Positions 14,853 to 25,849 are shown, counted from the first letter of the stretch. The stretch: 64,000 nucleotides of DNA from Pedobacter psychrotolerans (GCF_004340665.1 NZ_SLWO01000006.1:186001-250000), one strand, 5' to 3'. Numbers and translations are program-made. The notes: generated by a model from the letters alone, not told the origin.

Positions 14853-15761
14853 ATGCAACGAACGTCAAATCATAATATCCCGCAAGAAATGGGGTTTGTT
14901 TACAACTCAAATGATAGTGAGGGGCTGGAAGTTTCAAGGATTACTCACCTTTCTAAAGGAGTTTGTAACAATCAACCTTTCAGAGCTGCCTCTTTTGCGT
15001 TTATATTGGTTATAAAAGGACGTATTAATATAAAGACCAATTTTAGAAACGAAACATTAAAAGAGAAAGATATATTTTTCGTTTTTCCTGATTCAGTATA
15101 TGAGGTGATGGATCATACAGATTTCTCCTTCATCAAAATCACATTTAATAAAGATTACCTTTCCAAAGAAGGTATTTTTCTTACAGCAGCCCAGCATTAC
15201 ACGGTATTTCAGCGTAAGTTTATTAATAAATTCTCTTTAAAGCGGGATGAATATCATGACCTGTATCATGATGTACTCGCACTGGAGAAGAAGTTAAAAA
15301 TTTCTGCTGATATGCCCTACAGAAATGACATCATCAGGAATAGTTTCATTGAAATTCTCTACGATTTATTGCTATCACATAATAACCGAGATAACTTTGA
15401 GCCGCCTAAAAGAGACAGTAAGTTTGAAATGACAACTAAGTTTTTAAATCTGCTTTCTTTACATTTTAAAAAAGAAAGGCTGGTTATATTTTATGCGGGT
15501 AAATTATTCATAACCCCAAGGCATTTATCGCAGGTTGTAAAATCAGTAACCGGAAAAACTGCCGGCGAACTGATTGATGAGATTGTGATTGGTGAGGCAA
15601 AAATCTTGCTGGCCAATTATGCACACAATATATCCAGTGTTGCAGAAGCTTTGAATTTTGCTAATGCTTCTTTTTTTGGAAAGTACTTTAAAAAGAATAC
15701 CGGAATCTCTCCATCAGTTTACAGAATGGAAAACCGTCTCCCTCATCAAACTATTTTTTAA
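14853..15761 (+). CDS. AraC-family transcriptional regulator
   Basis: 302 residues. The first ~170 form a cupin-like sensing domain (SFAFILVIKGRINI, DIFFVFPDSVYEV). Residues ~205-295 form the double helix-turn-helix domain, with FITPRHLSQVVKSVTGKT in the first motif and VAEALNFANASFFGKYFKKNTGISPSVYR (family pattern) in the second. It is transcribed away from the sphingolipid operon across a shared 539-base regulatory gap that carries three direct repeats, so it may control that operon. The effector is unknown. Confidence 0.9.
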   Translation: MQRTSNHNIPQEMGFVYNSNDSEGLEVSRITHLSKGVCNNQPFRAASFAFILVIKGRINIKTNFRNETLKEKDIFFVFPDSVYEVMDHTDFSFIKITFNKDYLSKEGIFLTAAQHYTVFQRKFINKFSLKRDEYHDLYHDVLALEKKLKISADMPYRNDIIRNSFIEILYDLLLSHNNRDNFEPPKRDSKFEMTTKFLNLLSLHFKKERLVIFYAGKLFITPRHLSQVVKSVTGKTAGELIDEIVIGEAKILLANYAHNISSVAEALNFANASFFGKYFKKNTGISPSVYRMENRLPHQTIF

Positions 15762-15858
15762 AACACGATACCATTTTCATACAAAAGGGACAATTTCTAC
15801 TACATATTGACCTTGATGGGAAACCAGTTTTTAAAGAATTTTGATTCAAATTTTTATC

Positions 15859-16611
15859 ATGATCAGTCAACCCAACATACACATCCCGTACAACCCCAAA
15901 AACCAATTGAATTCTGAAACATTAAATTCATCTGGTTTAATCACAATGTTTGTAAAATTCATCATTTATGGAATTGCCATAGTTGGTGTAGCACAATTTC
16001 TAATGTGGCAGGTGATCAAAGAAGAACAAGGAATGAAGTTTTCAGAAGAGTCTTCTGTGGAAGCACTACAAAGTGTATTGCTCCTTTTTTCTGGTATTGC
16101 CTTAACCTACGGCATTGTGGTTTATAAAAACTGGAGACCATTGCTGATATTAATTACTGAATTTCTTTTTATTTCGCTGGTGCGCGAGCAAGATGCTTAT
16201 CTGGATCTTCATTATTTCGATGGCGCATGGCAAACCATTGTGATCTTATCCCTACCCTTTCCCATTTATTTTGCCATCATCAGGCGTAAAAAGCTCATGG
16301 ATAATTTGAAAGTATATACGTCGTTATTTGCTTTCGGAATCATGACATCGGGTGTTTTAACCACCTATATTTTTTCAAGACTTTATGGAAGAAAAATATT
16401 CTGGATGGCTGCTATGGAAAACGGTTATATGCGGGATGTGAAAAACATATCCGAAGAATCTTTAGAAACCTATGGTTATTTATTAATTTTTATAGCCAGT
16501 ATCGAACTTATTTTTCTGATCAAAAGATTGGATGAGCGATCAAAAAATGTAATTAAAGTGGCTTCAAATTTAAATGCTGCAACTTTTAAAATCGTTCAGG
16601 ATAAATTTTAG
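15859..16611 (+). CDS. Uncharacterised multi-pass membrane protein
   Basis: 250 residues from the ATG at 15859; the frame could extend six codons to a TTG. About six hydrophobic segments are visible, at roughly residues 30-50, 65-85, 88-105, 118-138, 153-175 and 205-225. Conserved-looking polar residues lie between them (LVREQDAYLD, HYFDGAW), which suggests a buried functional site. I do not recognise the family. It follows the AraC gene by 97 bases on the same strand and may be its partner or target. Confidence 0.7.
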   Translation: MISQPNIHIPYNPKNQLNSETLNSSGLITMFVKFIIYGIAIVGVAQFLMWQVIKEEQGMKFSEESSVEALQSVLLLFSGIALTYGIVVYKNWRPLLILITEFLFISLVREQDAYLDLHYFDGAWQTIVILSLPFPIYFAIIRRKKLMDNLKVYTSLFAFGIMTSGVLTTYIFSRLYGRKIFWMAAMENGYMRDVKNISEESLETYGYLLIFIASIELIFLIKRLDERSKNVIKVASNLNAATFKIVQDKF

Positions 16612-16675
16612 TGATGCTTAAGCAACTGTTGTTTATTTAATCCGGGATCTATCTACTAAAAGACTCATCAGAAAT

Positions 16676-16722
16676 GATGGTAAAAATCGTATAGATCCAG
16701 ATTTATACGGTTTTTTACCATC
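16676..16722. terminator. Convergent bidirectional terminator
   Basis: GATGGTAAAAATCGTATA pairs with TATACGGTTTTTTACCATC over nearly its full length, with one bulge and one wobble, around an 11-base loop. It separates the membrane-protein gene from the convergent SusCD locus and has T runs in both directions. Confidence 0.9.
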
Positions 16723-16738
16723 AATTTATAGCCTTGAT

Positions 16739-17410
16739 TTATTTAAATTCAATTCGTTGAGGTGCAGAAAACAAGGCTTCACCTACACCGTTGGTTTTCA
16801 CTGCCAATCTTGCATACATAAAATTTCTTGAAGCAAGCGCCGCCGGAATGTTTACTGTTATTGAACCTGATTGTCCGATCACAATATCTGAAGCCAGTTT
16901 TTCTGCACTGGCATCCTGCCGTGTATTATCTACAATCATGGTAGTGCCCAGGTATAGGTTAACACGTTCCAATACACTTGTGGATGTAACTTGCTGCACC
17001 GTAAATGTGGCTGTAACCGTATTCCCTGCTTTGTTGAAGGAAACATTACTTAAATTAAAATGAGGCACTACAGGAACATCTACCTGGGTATTTCCACTTA
17101 CTTTAACAGCAATTGAATCGGGATTGTCTAACCATGGACCATTTCCACGTAAGCGTACCAGCTTATAATCACCATCAAACAGTGTTGCAGAGAAGGTTCC
17201 GTCCTGTGCTACAAAAACCGGAATTTTAGTGAAAAGCGAATAGCCACGTTGCCAAAGTTCGAGCTGAACACCATCGGACCGAACGCCAACAGCTTGATTC
17301 TGGTAAAGGACACGACCTGATAGCCTGGACGTAGGGGCATCATAATTATCCTTTTTACAGGAGAAAAATGCAATCAGGGAGAATAATACGATATAACTTA
17401 TCTTTTTCAT
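16739..17410 (-). CDS. DUF3823 lipoprotein of a SusCD locus
   Basis: 223 residues with a lipoprotein signal (LIAFFSCKK, lipidated Cys about residue 18). An N-terminal beta-sandwich (LSGRVLYQNQAVGVRSDGV, GTFSATLFDGDYKLV) is followed by a second beta domain, the layout of the DUF3823 family that accompanies SusC/SusD pairs. Such proteins sit on the cell surface and probably help to bind the glycan, like SusE/SusF. It is the third gene of the locus, 9 bases after susD. Confidence 0.85.
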   Translation of the reverse strand: MKKISYIVLFSLIAFFSCKKDNYDAPTSRLSGRVLYQNQAVGVRSDGVQLELWQRGYSLFTKIPVFVAQDGTFSATLFDGDYKLVRLRGNGPWLDNPDSIAVKVSGNTQVDVPVVPHFNLSNVSFNKAGNTVTATFTVQQVTSTSVLERVNLYLGTTMIVDNTRQDASAEKLASDIVIGQSGSITVNIPAALASRNFMYARLAVKTNGVGEALFSAPQRIEFK

Positions 17411-17419
17411 GATGTTTGA

Positions 17420-19273
17420 TTAATGAAATGGATTACGAATGATTTTAGGATTGTTATTCAGTACAGCTTGATCGATTGATGAATAGTAATTCGCAATCTG
17501 ATAAAAGCGTGGTGTTTTAAAACGTGGCGCAACCTGCTTAATAAAAATGTACTTATCGTTACGGGCAGCATCACCCGGACGTACTACGCGGTAAGGATAC
17601 AAAGCGTAAAGCATGGCATCAGGATTACTGGTACTGCCATTCCATACCTTATCTGCGATTCGCCAGCGGGCCAAATCCCAAACACGGTGATCTTCAAAGG
17701 CTAACTCTACCCTACGCTCATTGCGAATGCGATCGATGGTGAGTGCACTTAAACTGTTTGCTCCAAATCCGGCTCTTTCACGCAACGTATTAATATAGCT
17801 TAGAGCGCTTGCTGTTTGTCCAAGTTCAAAAGCTGCTTCAGCAGCATTCAGGTAAACTTCTCCTAGCCTGAACCTGATCCAGGCAATATCTGTTCCGCGG
17901 GTACGGGTACTGGCTAAAGGTGTATTATCAATGAACTTGCGGAGGTAAAAGCCTGTATTAGATAAATCAAGTGCCGAACGTTGAGGCCCATCCAAACCAG
18001 TAAGTAGTTTTCCATCTGTATATTTGGCTCCTAAATCTCCCTCAATAATCTGATAAGTTGTTCCATTCCACAATGCAACTCCAGCCTGGATATTTACCGG
18101 CGTATTTCGGAAACTTGTTCCGGGATAAATAATGGTTCCGTATAAGCGGGCATCTTTATTGGCAAAAATATCCTGAGTATTGGTGTAATACACGTAATCG
18201 CTGTTATCTACATTTCTGGTTTTCAGGTTTCCTGCAGTACCATCCAGATACTCATATTTTTCTACCAGATTTAATGTTGGCGCAATAGCAGATGAAGCTA
18301 AATTATCTTCCCGTAATGAGCGGGCAATGTTATCATAACTAAAGCCGTGTTTAAATCCTTTTGATTGTAAGAAATCCTGGATTAAAATAAGTTCCGGATT
18401 ACCGGTTTTCTTTGTAAGTGCCTCATAAAAATTCTCACCTAAATTTGCAGCATTTGATTTATATAAGGAATATGGTCCTGCCATTACCTGTTTTGCAGCA
18501 TCCAGTGCTTTATTGTAAAAATCAGATGCCCGTTGTGCCGGAATTCCAACTTCACCACCAGGCAGCGTAATTGGACTTGCCATCTGGTTATTGTATTTGG
18601 CTAGAGAACCCGCATATAGCATAGCCCTGCATTTTAAGGCCAATACAGCATATTTATTTGCACGCGATGTACTGCCGTTATTTTCAATATTATTTACAAT
18701 GGCATCAAGTTCGGTAGCGATAAAATCATAAACATCTACTTCTTTGCTGCGTGGTAACTGCAGATTGGTTGCATCGCCACTATAATCGTAAACTAAAGGA
18801 GTGGTTACCAAGGGCACACCACCCATTCGTTTTACCATTTCGAAGTAATCGTATGCACGAAGGAAACGAAACTCAGCATTAAACTGGGCTTTCTGCTGTG
18901 CTGTTAATTTCGCACTTTTCTGCACGCCTTCAATACCGAGGTTTACATCTCTGATAAATCCATAATCCCATAGCCTCCATCGATCGACAGGATAGGAAAT
19001 GATATTATTCCGGTATTCATCTCCGGCATTACCACTTCCAGACCATACCGCATCATCATATGCCGTGTGTTCAGTCCAGCGATTGGTTAAGGAAGCATCG
19101 GTTGGAATTCGATTGTATAGATTAGCCAGTACGCCTTCAATCAATTTGGGGTCACCATAAACCTGATCTTCTACCACAATACTTTGTGGCTCGCGTTCCA
19201 GAAAATCTTTTTTGCAGGCACTAAATGTGATGGTACAAATAATAAGGCCTATATAAATTTTAATATTTTTCAT
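17420..19273 (-). CDS. SusD/RagB-family surface lipoprotein
   Basis: 617 residues, a little longer than usual. It has a lipoprotein signal (ITFSACKKDFLE), and the SusD helical TPR core with FRFLRAYDYFEMVKRMGGVPL and the C-terminal VYLNAAEAAFELGQ and RRVELAFEDHRVWDLARW segments. SusD proteins bind the nutrient, often an oligosaccharide, and act as a lid on the partner SusC channel. The substrate cannot be read from the sequence, because no glycoside hydrolase is encoded in this locus. It lies 9 bases after the broken susC, so its expression may still occur from the same transcript. Confidence 0.95.
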   Translation of the reverse strand: MKNIKIYIGLIICTITFSACKKDFLEREPQSIVVEDQVYGDPKLIEGVLANLYNRIPTDASLTNRWTEHTAYDDAVWSGSGNAGDEYRNNIISYPVDRWRLWDYGFIRDVNLGIEGVQKSAKLTAQQKAQFNAEFRFLRAYDYFEMVKRMGGVPLVTTPLVYDYSGDATNLQLPRSKEVDVYDFIATELDAIVNNIENNGSTSRANKYAVLALKCRAMLYAGSLAKYNNQMASPITLPGGEVGIPAQRASDFYNKALDAAKQVMAGPYSLYKSNAANLGENFYEALTKKTGNPELILIQDFLQSKGFKHGFSYDNIARSLREDNLASSAIAPTLNLVEKYEYLDGTAGNLKTRNVDNSDYVYYTNTQDIFANKDARLYGTIIYPGTSFRNTPVNIQAGVALWNGTTYQIIEGDLGAKYTDGKLLTGLDGPQRSALDLSNTGFYLRKFIDNTPLASTRTRGTDIAWIRFRLGEVYLNAAEAAFELGQTASALSYINTLRERAGFGANSLSALTIDRIRNERRVELAFEDHRVWDLARWRIADKVWNGSTSNPDAMLYALYPYRVVRPGDAARNDKYIFIKQVAPRFKTPRFYQIANYYSSIDQAVLNNNPKIIRNPFH

Positions 19274-19282
19274 TGCAAAATC

Positions 19283-22200
19283 TTAAAGTGTTAAGTTAAA
19301 ACCGAAATTAAACAATCGCTGTTGCGGATATATGATGCCGTTTGTTGAAGAAATCTCCGGGTCAATTTCAAAATCCTTCAAATTGTCTAAAGAGAAAATA
19401 TTGGTTCCATTGGCATAAACAAATACATTTTTAAAGCCAATGCTTTCCATCCACTTTTTGGGCAGCGAATAGCCCAGCAATAGGTTTTTTAAACGGAGAT
19501 ACCTAACATTGGTGATCCAGAAATCATTGCGATAGGCAAAGTTTGACAAACCTGGATTATCTTTTCTTAGGGCAGGATAAGTTCCGGAAATCCATTCACT
19601 GTTTGGGTTAAATGGATCGGCACGGTGCCAGCGGTCATTCAACAGATAGGCTGGTGAATTTCCATTATTCTGAAACGGAATCTGCAATTCATATTCCCGC
19701 TGAAAAGTCTGCATACTGGCGCCTGCAAAATCGAACTGCAGCGTAATCCCTTTCCACGTTACACTTCCATTGATACCTACATTTAAATAAGGTAAACCAC
19801 CTTGCGCATAGCCAATCGGGCGCTCATCCATGTAATTGATAATACCATCGCCATTGGTATCTTCAAATTTAAGATCGCCGGGCAATAAAGTACGGTTTCC
19901 CTGTCCATCGTTATTGATGGCATAATTATCAATCTCATCCTGCGATTGAAAACGACCCAGCACGTGATAGCCAAAATTGACGTTAGCCCACCTATCCACA
20001 CCACTATTCCGGTATTCATCCCATGAATTTCCGAAACGTGGTTTGTAGTAATCCAGGGTACGCAAGCGTGAAAGTGTGGCATTTGCACCAATAGAATATT
20101 CCACCTCCCTGATTTTACTACGGTAGGTCAGTATACCTTCCATTCCGCGGTTAGCATCGGAATTGAGGTTGTCATTTGGCAAAGAATAGCCAACTTCGCT
20201 TGGTAATAAAATATCATACCGCGGGGCTGGAAGTCCGGTTCTTTTACGTTCAAAAAAGTCGAAGGAACCTGTTAACTTGTTATTGAATAAAGCGAAATCA
20301 ATCCCAATATTTTTAGAAATACTGGTAATCCATGATAAATTGGTAATTGGCAATCCTCTCGGTGAAACACCTGTTACCAAAGAACCATTAAGCACGGCCC
20401 CGCCATTGGCATAATCATAACCCTGCAGATAGCTAAATGGCGCAACCAGTGGTGCATTGGTATCGCCATAAGGCTGACGGTCTGTACCTGTCTGACCATA
20501 GGAAACACGAAGTTTAAGGTTATCTACAAATTTAATCTGGCTGAAGAATTTTTCCTTTGAGATGACCCAGCCTGCAGATACGCCAGGGAAAAATCCAAAT
20601 CTGCTGTCTTTTCTAAATAAAAATGATCCATCATATCGGCCCAGAGCTTCTAATAAATACTTTTGTTTGTAGTTATAATTGATACGGGCAATATAACCTG
20701 CTCTGGCAGAAACACCATAAGTATTTCCCAGTGCCGTTTGATCAGCAAAATAGATCAAAGGCACTGTGTTATTAGGTGGATTACTGATCAGTTCTATATA
20801 ATCATCCGTAGAATCGTAGCGCTCATAGGCGGCCACTACATCAAATGAATGATCACCAAAAGATTTGGCATAGTTTAACTGAAACTGACCGAAGTTTTCT
20901 GCAATCTCCCTACGCTCTTTTCTCCTGAATGGATTCTGGTTTCCACCATTAATATTATAGGTATTTGTGGCCGGATCATAAGTGTAAGCATTGTAAGTAT
21001 ACTCAAAGTTTTCTCCAACATTGGTGGTATAATTATAAGAGTATGTGGCTTTGGCTATCAAGCCAAATGGAAAACTATATTGTGCGTAAAAATTAGATTT
21101 CAAAGCCCTCCAGTCGCTATCAGCATAACCAGAAATATCTTCTACATAGGTTGCCGGGTTAACATTGATGTTATGTGTGGCATTAATATAATTCGGATTA
21201 TCATTTGCATAAGGCCGCTCAGTAGGCCAATTGGTGTACAAACTAAGTAACGGATTAAAATAATCATCATAACCTGGCACACCAGTTTGATGACGGCGTT
21301 CCAGTCTTGCGGCAAGCTGTGTTCCAATCTTCAATCCTTTAGTTAAACCGGCATCTAAGTTCGCCTGAATATTGGTACGGTTAAAATTAAAATCTTTAAT
21401 TACTGCTTCCTGATTAAGATGCGTTGCTGAGATAAAAAAGTTGGTATTGTTTGATCCACCTGATGCATTGGCAGAGAGGTATCGCTGTGGAACATTTGGC
21501 CGGATGATGAAATCATAATAATCAAAACCTTGAAAGCCAGGTTCAGTTCCTGCCTGCTATTTATTAAGCAATTCACGTGTCCAGATAGAAGTTCTGTTCA
21601 GGTTTTGATCAGACTCTGCCAGCGCTTGTACATAATCGCCTGCATTGGCCGGCTTTGGCATTCTGGTGAAATTCTGAAGTCCATAATATGAAGATACGTT
21701 AATGGTAGTGGGTTGGTTTGAACGACCTTTTTTGGTGGTAACCAATACCACACCATTCGCAGCACGAAGACCATAAATAGCGGCAGATGCATCTTTAAGA
21801 ATGGAAATACTTTCAATATCATTCTGCCCAAGATTATTAAACTGTCCGGCATCTGATGGTACACCATCAATTACATAAAGGGGTTCACCCAGGTTCCTGA
21901 TCTGTAAGCCAGTGGTACCACCGGGCCTTGCATCTGTTTGACGGGTATTTACACCCTGAATTTTACCTACCAGTGCACCAGAAGTGGTAACCGCGGGTGT
22001 GCGCATCAGGGCATCAGATTTAATATCACTTACTGCGCCAGTGATTGTTGCTCTTTTCTGAGCACCATAGCCCACTACAACCACTTGATCCAGTGTATTA
22101 TCCTGAGCGGTTAAAGAAACATTTATAGTGGTACGCTGATTAACTACAATTTCTTGTGTAACATAGCTCAGGTAAGAAAAGACAAGTGTAGCTTGAGGAT

Positions 22201-22414
22201 TTGGAGCCGTAATGTTATAGTTACCAGCTGCATCGGTTTTTACGCCAGTGGTTGTACCCTTTAACAGCACATTGACATCAGGCATACCTAAGCCCTTTTC
22301 ATCTAAAACTTTTCCCTTTACAGCAATCTGGGCGAACGCAATAAATGAAATAAACGTCATCAAAAAGGTTAAAATCAATTTAAAAAACGTCCTTTCGTAA
22401 ATAAAGACTTTCAT
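19283..22414 (-). pseudogene. SusC/RagA TonB-dependent transporter split by one in-frame TAG
   Basis: The 285-codon N-terminal piece (22414-21557) has a signal peptide, a CarboxypepD_reg domain (IAVKGKVLDEKGLGMPDV), a TonB box region (DQVVVVGYG) and the plug (PLYVIDG, ASAAIYG). It ends at TAG 21559-21557 after ...LLNK. The frame then continues without a shift (225 bases, exactly 75 codons, before the downstream ORF's first TTG) through the barrel to 19283, ending FNFGFNLTL. The total would be ~1043 residues, normal for SusC. A single change of a Tyr codon (TAT or TAC) to TAG explains everything. Nonsense mutation, sequencing error or suppression are all possible. Confidence 0.9.
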
Positions 22415-22959
22415 AAAATAGTAGTTTTGGTTTATAAATTAATGATTAGTAGTTTCGATTTTATGGAAATTGTAAATGTGAATTCAAGCAGATATAGACG
22501 GCTATTCAACTTCATCAAAGGCTAAATGAATGATAGCCATCTCCTACTCATACAGCTTATACTAGCTTGAAATAGTTAAAGTATTTCCAATGCTAATGCA
22601 GAAATTTGATATGTTTGGAAAAGAAGAAGAAAGCATTATTTTATGGATTGCGCCCAGATTAGGCTTGGCAAAATTTGAAGCCAATGATTGCATTACAATC
22701 AATAAGAATGTTAATTTCATAGGAATATATTTGGTTAACCTTAAATTGAAGTTGCACGAACAGGTAGTTAACCTGACGGTTATGCAATCATTTAAGACAG
22801 ACCAAATATACTGATTAATTCGATAAACGTAACAATAACGTTTGTAAATGGTGGTATAGGATTTTTCTTTTAAAAAAGACACTTATTAAAGATGATGATC
22901 CTTAATTCGGTTATAACTTACATTATAAATAAAATATCCAGAGCACATATAACCTCAAA
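22415..22959. other. Gene-poor gap between the SusCD locus and bestrophin
   Basis: Two overlapping frames (74 codons plus, 106 codons minus) occur here, but neither looks like a protein I know. Visible structure is limited to an AACGT/ACGTT inverted repeat near 22826-22842 and two GTTAACC copies near 22735 and 22767. The susC promoter should lie close to 22415-22500, but no clear box was found. Confidence 0.4.
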
Positions 22960-23853
22960 CTACATCGCATAATAACTAAATGGTGCCAGCGGTTCAGGAA
23001 CATTATCTTCTCCAAGCAGTTGCTTAATATTAATTTCAATAGTGGTTGCAATGGTAGTTACGGCGGTATCAGTAGGTTTATTGTTGAAGGGTTCCTGCAG
23101 GTGAGTGGCAGATTTCTCCAGTAGAAAGAATGCGGATGATATCACCAACAACAATGGAATTTCAAAAAAGCTATCAATGTTGCGTAGAGCTATAGAAAGG
23201 GTTACTACGAAAATATAAATGAAAAAATGCAGGAACAAGCGGTAGGTTTTAGGAAATACTGTGCTTTTGATCCGTTCTGCCATGCCCATGGCATTTGAAA
23301 AATTGACGAGTGTGTTGTTAATTTGTATGTGACTGAATAATTCCAGCTCACCTTTTTCTCGAAGATCTGCTATTTGCAAGGTATTTAACTGAAGTAATGC
23401 CAGTGGCTTATTGTTATGACTTTCAATAGCTTTGAGATCTTTATCACTAATGTAACGATCAAGATTTTCTAAGGCATTATTGCCTCTTAAACTTTGACCA
23501 AGACTAAAACACCAGGCAATATGGCGGTAAGCCAATTCTTTAATTTCATCATTTTTATTATGGGAGATAAATGACTGCAGTTGCAATACAAAACTACGGC
23601 TATCGTTCACAATACTACCCCATATTTTTCTAGCTTCCCACCACCTGTCATATGATTGATTGATCTTAAAAGACAGAATTACTGAAATCGCTGTACCAAT
23701 AAATGTTGGAATGGCAATAGGCATTTCTGGAATCAGATTTCTATATTCTGCCGTGAGGAAGTTTACCAATAATCCAATGATCAATACATAAAGTACTTCC
23801 CATTTAATTTTATTTAAAATATATTTAGCTGGAATCGTCTTATTCAGAAGCAT
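22960..23853 (-). CDS. Bestrophin-family anion channel
   Basis: 297 residues, typical of bacterial bestrophins, which form pentameric ion channels in the inner membrane. Family features are the first membrane segment (VLYVLIIGLLVNFL), PTFIGTAISVILSFKINQSYDRWWEARKIWG (the signature region, with SYDRWWEAR as its core), and a late membrane pair ending in EIPLLLVISSAFFLLE. The C-terminus carries the conserved LQEPFNNKPTDTAV segment. It is the last gene of a run with two histidine kinases and a response regulator, 91 bases after the PAS kinase, so it may be their output or share their control. Confidence 0.92.
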   Translation of the reverse strand: MLLNKTIPAKYILNKIKWEVLYVLIIGLLVNFLTAEYRNLIPEMPIAIPTFIGTAISVILSFKINQSYDRWWEARKIWGSIVNDSRSFVLQLQSFISHNKNDEIKELAYRHIAWCFSLGQSLRGNNALENLDRYISDKDLKAIESHNNKPLALLQLNTLQIADLREKGELELFSHIQINNTLVNFSNAMGMAERIKSTVFPKTYRLFLHFFIYIFVVTLSIALRNIDSFFEIPLLLVISSAFFLLEKSATHLQEPFNNKPTDTAVTTIATTIEINIKQLLGEDNVPEPLAPFSYYAM

Positions 23854-23944
23854 ATCTTTCTATTAATATCGAGTTTAATATATCATTTTCATCTGTAATA
23901 ACGGTTATACCAGAATTAATGTTTTTAGTAAGCCAGTGTTTTGA

Positions 23945-25396
23945 TTAATTGATCTGTTGATTTTGTTTCGGAAGAATGAACCAAAATTCACTTCCATTCC
24001 CATTTACACTGTTCACACCAATTTTTCCACCATGTTTTTTTATTATTTCAGCTGAAATGTAGAGCCCTAACCCAAGACCAGAATACTGGCTACCTTTTGA
24101 ATCTACACGATAATAGCGGTCAAAGAGGTGTTCAGCTTTTTCCTGATCAATTCCAGGCCCGGAGTCGATTACGGAAACCTTAACTACATCGCCTTCATCA
24201 ATAGCTTTAATGGTAATGATTTTCTCATCCGGTGCGTACTTAATCGCGTTATTCACGAAATTAATAATCACCTGCTGTATTCTGTCAGCATCACCATAAA
24301 TATCAGTAGAAAGATCTCCTTCAACTAATATCTGATAAATTCCTTCACGATTGATGTGTGCACAACACTCATTAACTGCCTCAACAATATTAAAAGGCTG
24401 CTTATTTAAATGCAACTGGCCTTCATTCATTTTACTGGCATTAAGCAAGTCTTCAATTAAAATGGTCACCTTTTTAAGGCTTTTATTGGCTTGCTCAATA
24501 AGGCCTGATAGTTTTAAATCGCCATCTGGCTTATTTCGATCCAGTAGCTGCAAGGTTCCGCTTAGGATAGTGATGGGTGTACGCAATTCATGACTGGCAA
24601 TGCTAATAAAATCATCCTTATACTGGTCAGCTTGTTTTTCTTTACTGATATCTTGTATGGTGCCTAAAAGTTTCTGGATATTATTTTCATCCGCCTCAGT
24701 GCGTCCCTGTAACCTTACCCATTTAATTCCTGATCCCGTATTAACCCTGCCCACAAAATCAATGGAACTTTCTTCAGGCATTTTCTTTAGTAGATTTTGC
24801 AGATCTTTAGCATCATCTTCAATAAAACAATTTGCCAGCATATTTATATCCAATTGTGCCTGATTTAGATTAATACCCAGAATTTCATTGAGACCTTGAG
24901 AAGGTACCAAATCTCCATTTTCAAGATTCAGCTCAAAAACCGCCATTCTGGAGTACTGGAGCGACATGTTCAAACGTTTCTCACTTTCATGGTAGCTTCT
25001 CATAAAAGTATAATCGTCTAGCATGGAATAAGCAAATCTTTTATAACCATCATTAAATAGAATAGTGGTTACATGCACCCATACCACATCGCCATTCTTC
25101 TTTTTCAAACAAGCTTCAAGTTTAAAAAAAGGCTTTCCATGTGCCCACATCTCATGCTGCAGCTTTTGCCAGGATTGAATATAGGGTTTGATGGCAAAAT
25201 CAAGAATTTTCTTCCCGCAAATCTCTTCCCTCGTATATCCCATCAAATCGATCAACGCATCATTCACTTCTAAAATCACCAGATTTTCATCAATGATTTT
25301 AGTAGCGGCGGAGGTTAACGAAAATATTTTTCTAAACCTTTTTTCACTTTCGATATACTTAGTCTTATAATTTTCTTCTGGTATAGCCGGTTCCAT
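23945..25396 (-). CDS. PAS-domain sensor histidine kinase
   Basis: 483 residues with no membrane segment, so cytoplasmic. A first PAS domain (~25-130), a second PAS-like domain (~140-255), a HisKA domain with phospho-accepting His269 (SIASHELRTP), and an HATPase domain with the N box QQVIINFVNNAIKYAP, G1 DSGPGID and G2 GLGLGLYI. The first PAS domain lacks the NCRFLQ core and so is not a light sensor of the LOV type. It probably works with the single-domain regulator encoded 78 bases upstream. The signal is unknown. Confidence 0.92.
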   Translation of the reverse strand: MEPAIPEENYKTKYIESEKRFRKIFSLTSAATKIIDENLVILEVNDALIDLMGYTREEICGKKILDFAIKPYIQSWQKLQHEMWAHGKPFFKLEACLKKKNGDVVWVHVTTILFNDGYKRFAYSMLDDYTFMRSYHESEKRLNMSLQYSRMAVFELNLENGDLVPSQGLNEILGINLNQAQLDINMLANCFIEDDAKDLQNLLKKMPEESSIDFVGRVNTGSGIKWVRLQGRTEADENNIQKLLGTIQDISKEKQADQYKDDFISIASHELRTPITILSGTLQLLDRNKPDGDLKLSGLIEQANKSLKKVTILIEDLLNASKMNEGQLHLNKQPFNIVEAVNECCAHINREGIYQILVEGDLSTDIYGDADRIQQVIINFVNNAIKYAPDEKIITIKAIDEGDVVKVSVIDSGPGIDQEKAEHLFDRYYRVDSKGSQYSGLGLGLYISAEIIKKHGGKIGVNSVNGNGSEFWFILPKQNQQIN

Positions 25397-25474
25397 TTCT
25401 ATTTTCCTTAATCCTGTTTCAAACTATTGCAATAAAATTTACTTAACTACAAAGCCTATGTGGAGCGATTTATA

Positions 25475-25840
25475 TTAACTCATTAAATGGTTTACCATGG
25501 TCATCAATTCTTCAAAATCAAAAGGTTTGGAAATGTAAGCCGTTGCACCAGCATTTGTTGCAATTTTTTTACCTTCTCTACTTGCTGAGATAATAATTAC
25601 CGGAAGCGTTTCTGTTTTAGGATTTTTACGAATCATTTTAAGGACCTGATCACCAGACAATACAGGCATCCATAAATCCAACACCACCAGATCTGGAGAT
25701 TGCTTTTCTACTATTCCCTTAACATTTAAGCTGTTTTGCTCAGCAATTACCGTGTATGGAGAATCTTCAAATACCATTTCAAGCATATCCAAAATTCCTT
25801 CATCATCATCACAGATTAAAATTGTCTTATTATCATTCAT
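25475..25840 (-). CDS. Single-domain response regulator (CheY-like)
   Basis: 121 residues consisting only of a receiver domain: acidic pocket Asp11-Asp12-Asp13, phosphorylated Asp55 (VVLDLWMP), Ser/Thr position in IIISAS and Lys105 in ISKPF. There is no output domain, so it must act by protein contact or as a phosphate shuttle. It lies between two histidine kinase genes, 9 bases after the LOV kinase gene. Confidence 0.95.
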   Translation of the reverse strand: MNDNKTILICDDDEGILDMLEMVFEDSPYTVIAEQNSLNVKGIVEKQSPDLVVLDLWMPVLSGDQVLKMIRKNPKTETLPVIIISASREGKKIATNAGATAYISKPFDFEELMTMVNHLMS

Positions 25841-25849
25841 AATTCTCTT

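Noticed and set aside
19283..21334. Reading the barrel part of susC as a separate gene starting at a TTG.
   Set aside because: The same frame continues upstream through 75 more codons to the TAG, with clear SusC sequence in between. One broken gene is the simpler view.
22562..22882. A 106-codon minus-strand frame overlapping a 74-codon plus-strand frame.
   Set aside because: Neither has a recognisable domain, sensible composition or start context, and each is on the shadow strand of the other. I treat the region as non-coding.
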